Part shown: positions 41,424 through 43,877 of the stretch, piece after piece
How the letters are laid out: every line of letters starts with the position of its first letter
Position numbering within the stretch: position 1 is the stretch's first letter
Position numbers and translations under genes: made by a program
Notes under the pieces: generated by a model
Told to the model about the DNA's origin: nothing
What the model saw: the letters and a program-made list of their open reading frames with translations, nothing else
The model's database searches: none
Source of the DNA: Candidatus Danuiimicrobium aquiferis
Lineage (GTDB): Bacteria; Omnitrophota; Omnitrophia; Omnitrophales; Danuiimicrobiaceae
NCBI GenBank assembly: GCA_001804285.1
Contig: MHFR01000054.1
Location: 1 to 43,877 of the forward strand
Length of the DNA stretch: 43,877 nt
Direction of reading: 5' to 3'

Positions 41424-43679
41424 CTATTTTATAAAGGCCTCATCTTCCTGGATCTCAACTGGTTTCAGATTCATCACGGCCTTCAACATAAACAGAGCCA
41501 ACGCCACCGCGCCGACAATCACCAGTGTGTCCGGAAGCAAACGGATCCACCCCAAGACTTGAATGATTCCTTGATGCCAAAATGCGTCGGAGCGAGCATG
41601 CCAGAAACCGTACTTTACGTTGTCCAGTACCTGGAGCAGACCCACAGGAAGCAACGTCAAAGTAAACATAAAGAACAGCCCGATATTCATTGTCCAGAAT
41701 GCAAGCTTGAGGAGGCCATTGTTCCAGCCGTCCTCACGAACCATGCCGCGCATGGAGAAAAGCAACAAAGCGATTGCGAGAAGACCATAGGTGCCAAACA
41801 GCGCTGTGTGTCCATGGTTCACCGTCAGGTAGGTCGCATGCTCATAGTAGTTTACGACGGGCGTTGTTATCGAAAGCCCCATGACTCCGGCGCCCAGAAA
41901 TTCCCAGCATACCGACGTCACAATGAACATCAGGGGATATCGGTACGGGAATAAACGACCTCCGCTGACCACTGCTTTCTGGCCATGCCAGACATCGGAC
42001 AACAGCAAGAGAATCGGAACTGGTTCCAAAGCGGACACCGTGGACCCCAACGCCAGCCAGAAAGACGGCGTGCCGAACCAATAATAGTGATGTCCAACCC
42101 CTATGATGCCGGAGAACAGCGCCAGCGACACCGTGAAGTAAACGGTGCGAAGTCCGGCTTTGATATCTACCAGTTGCAGGTTAACAAGCACAAATACAAT
42201 GGCTGCAGCGCCGAAGAATTCGAACGCTCCTTCCACCCAGGTGTGAACAACCCACCACCGCCAGAAATCAGCGATCGTCAGGTGTGAATGCGGGTCATAG
42301 AACAGCCCGAAGCAGAAGAATCCGACCACTGCTACCCCGGAATATGCGAGAAATTGGGGAAGGCCCCACTTGTCCTTGCCGGGACCAAAATGCGACCAAA
42401 GGCCACGCAAGACAAGCCCCAGCCAGATTACGAGACCAACAAGCAGGAGAATCTGCCATAGCCGCCCGAGTTCGAGATACTCCCAGCCCTGGTGCCCCAA
42501 CCAGAACCATGCCTTGCCCAGTAAGCCTTTGATACCGAGAACTTCGCCGGTAAGGCTTCCGAGTACCACTATCACCACGGCGACAAAGAGAATATCCACC
42601 AATAGGCCCTGCGCCCTTGGCTCTTTGTTTCCGACGCGAGGAGCCACGAACAGCGTGAATCCAATCCACGAAACGGCAATCCAGAAAATAGCCAACTGGA
42701 GGTGCCACGTTTTGACCCAGCTATACGGGAGAAAGTCTGCCAGCATTTTCGAACCGAATAGAGAATCCGGATGCACCGTATAGTGGGCCATGACTGCTCC
42801 AACAGCGACTTGTAACAAGAATAGAGCGGAAACCACCAGGAAGTACTTGGCGGTTTTTCGCTGGCTTGACGAGATTTTACCGGTCGCCAACACAAGCCCC
42901 GCGTCTGGCCTAAAGCCAAGTGCTCCTTGGTTGAACTTATAGTGATGAAAGAGGTAGATTAGCAGGCCAAGGCAGAGTCCAAAAGCAACCAAGGAGACTG
43001 CTGACCAGACAATCGCTTTTGCTGGCAATACGTTTCCGTTCTCAGGATCGTTCGGCCAATTGCACGTGTAGGTAAGGGTGTCTCCAGGTCGAACCGTCCC
43101 GGCGCACCACGCTGTCCAAAAGAAGAAGTCTGCCAGATCTCGTATGTCGTCTGGATTTTTGATGGTTCCTGCCCGGATAGGCCCTTGTGTATCTCCCTGA
43201 GTGAACAGGGTTGTGTAGAACATGCGCACCTCGTGCAAGGCGGCTTCCTGGAGCGGACTCAGGGGCAGCACGTCTGTGGCGGCCTCGTAGCGGTTGCTCT
43301 TGATCTGGCGCACGACTGTCGCATCCACCGCACCCTTGTCGGCAGTGTCCAACTCGGCATAGGACTTGCTATACTTTTCTTTCGCCAGCTTCGCACGCAT
43401 GGTCTGCCCCACCATGTGCAGAGACTGCGCGGTGAAGTCCGGCCCCCTGTATGTTCCGTGGCCCCATACACTGCCGACGTCCATCAGTCCATACCTCTGC
43501 CAGATTCCCTGCCCCGCCATGATCTGGTCCTTGCTCGTAAGAACGGCGCCACTCTCGGATACGACTTTTCCCGGATAGGGTGGCAGGTCTCGCGCGGTGT
43601 AAACATATCCTATGAGCGCAATTGCTACCGCACCAAACAGTGAAACCAGAAAATATGCTTTGAGTTTGAAACTTATCAC
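41424..43679 (-). CDS. norZ: Quinol-dependent nitric oxide reductase (qNOR)
   Basis: A 751-aa fused NorC-NorB-type enzyme that reduces NO to N2O, with 14 or so membrane segments. The N-terminal periplasmic domain includes GQGIWQRYG and GHGTYRGPD. FeB ligands H479, E483, H530 and H531 and the nearby E552 correspond to H508, E512, H559, H560 and E581 of the Geobacillus enzyme by a constant offset of 29. At the quinol site H299 and D717 are kept, but the Glu expected at 303 is His. The start is a GTG with AGGAGG four bases upstream. Detoxification or respiratory denitrification are both possible; no NorD/NorQ genes are adjacent. Confidence 0.94.
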   Translation of the reverse strand: MISFKLKAYFLVSLFGAVAIALIGYVYTARDLPPYPGKVVSESGAVLTSKDQIMAGQGIWQRYGLMDVGSVWGHGTYRGPDFTAQSLHMVGQTMRAKLAKEKYSKSYAELDTADKGAVDATVVRQIKSNRYEAATDVLPLSPLQEAALHEVRMFYTTLFTQGDTQGPIRAGTIKNPDDIRDLADFFFWTAWCAGTVRPGDTLTYTCNWPNDPENGNVLPAKAIVWSAVSLVAFGLCLGLLIYLFHHYKFNQGALGFRPDAGLVLATGKISSSQRKTAKYFLVVSALFLLQVAVGAVMAHYTVHPDSLFGSKMLADFLPYSWVKTWHLQLAIFWIAVSWIGFTLFVAPRVGNKEPRAQGLLVDILFVAVVIVVLGSLTGEVLGIKGLLGKAWFWLGHQGWEYLELGRLWQILLLVGLVIWLGLVLRGLWSHFGPGKDKWGLPQFLAYSGVAVVGFFCFGLFYDPHSHLTIADFWRWWVVHTWVEGAFEFFGAAAIVFVLVNLQLVDIKAGLRTVYFTVSLALFSGIIGVGHHYYWFGTPSFWLALGSTVSALEPVPILLLLSDVWHGQKAVVSGGRLFPYRYPLMFIVTSVCWEFLGAGVMGLSITTPVVNYYEHATYLTVNHGHTALFGTYGLLAIALLLFSMRGMVREDGWNNGLLKLAFWTMNIGLFFMFTLTLLPVGLLQVLDNVKYGFWHARSDAFWHQGIIQVLGWIRLLPDTLVIVGAVALALFMLKAVMNLKPVEIQEDEAFIK

Positions 43680-43877
43680 ATTTCCTCCTTGGTTTTACCC
43701 GTTATCTTTTTGTTAGCCTTTTTGTTAATCTTTTTCGTTTTCTTTACCCCATCACCACAGGACAAAATCACTCGACAACAGGTGACCTTCCCCAATTCAG
43801 TGGACGTTTTGTTAAGAAGAAATAGTAGTCGTATTTTCTCTTTCTTTTTTCGCTTCCTTTTTTCTTTCTCTTTGTGA
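43680..43877. other. Window edge upstream of norZ
   Basis: Apart from the norZ ribosome-binding site I see no gene or clear promoter here. The plus-strand open frame at 43689 is low-complexity and looks accidental. Confidence 0.4.

Noticed and set aside
41424-43679. Nitric oxide dismutase
   Set aside because: Both His of the HH pair and both Glu near FeB are present, whereas NO dismutases are reported to have changes around these positions.

Overview
The window looks like a chromosomal segment of a Gram-negative-type, facultatively anaerobic denitrifying bacterium. Every protein gene I accept, plus the one tRNA, lies on the minus strand, so the natural reading order runs from position 43877 down to 1. 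The lineage cannot be fixed by eye. The dispersed palindromic repeats, the multihaem/bc-type nitrate respiration and moderate base composition would fit a poorly cultured phylum such as Omnitrophota or a relative, but that is a guess.

Layout in transcription order. (1) 43.7-39.3 kb: a nitric-oxide module with a quinol-type NO reductase, a hemerythrin/RIC-like protein, a stand-alone domain known from NO-stress ferredoxins, a YgbA-family NO-induced protein, and a glutamine amidotransferase. (2) 38.4-36.0 kb: a trans-sulfuration PLP enzyme, a Cys-rich mini-protein overlapping a CheY-like receiver, and a pyruvate-kinase-C-like protein. (3) 35.8-20.8 kb: the respiratory core. A dihaem cytochrome c and a narG stub form a segmental duplication. 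They are followed by a tightly packed run GltD-like Fe-S/FAD oxidoreductase - Rieske - cytochrome b - hexahaem cytochrome c - narG - narH - narJ - narI - narK. (4) 20.6-15.6 kb: molybdenum cofactor genes moaA, a moaC-mogA fusion, a MOSC protein, moeA, a TauE/SafE permease and mobA, which supply the cofactor for NarG.

(5) 15.4-9.0 kb: an accessory, defence-like island with a YhcG/DUF1016 nuclease, a winged-helix remnant, an AbiE toxin-antitoxin pair with a clear promoter and operator, an uncharacterised Cys-containing third gene, and a GHKL ATPase whose stop codon overlaps the miaB start. Related 35-40 bp direct repeats bracket the AbiE block. (6) 9.0 kb-1: housekeeping genes miaB, plsC, a TrmH-type methyltransferase, NAD(P)HX epimerase, lipA, a lipoyl-like domain lacking its lysine, murI, queC, queE, rph, rdgB and tRNA-Val(GAC).

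The most unusual signals are these. First, at least three families of palindromic repeats lie in frame inside conserved genes (nnrE and miaB), also supplying a stop codon and a stop/start overlap; this resembles the Rickettsia palindromic-element phenomenon. Second, nitrate reductase sits with a complete cytochrome bc-like module and a GltD-like oxidoreductase. Third, the lipoyl-like protein next to lipoyl synthase cannot be lipoylated at the usual position. Fourth, the NO reductase has an intact catalytic site but an altered quinol-site residue.
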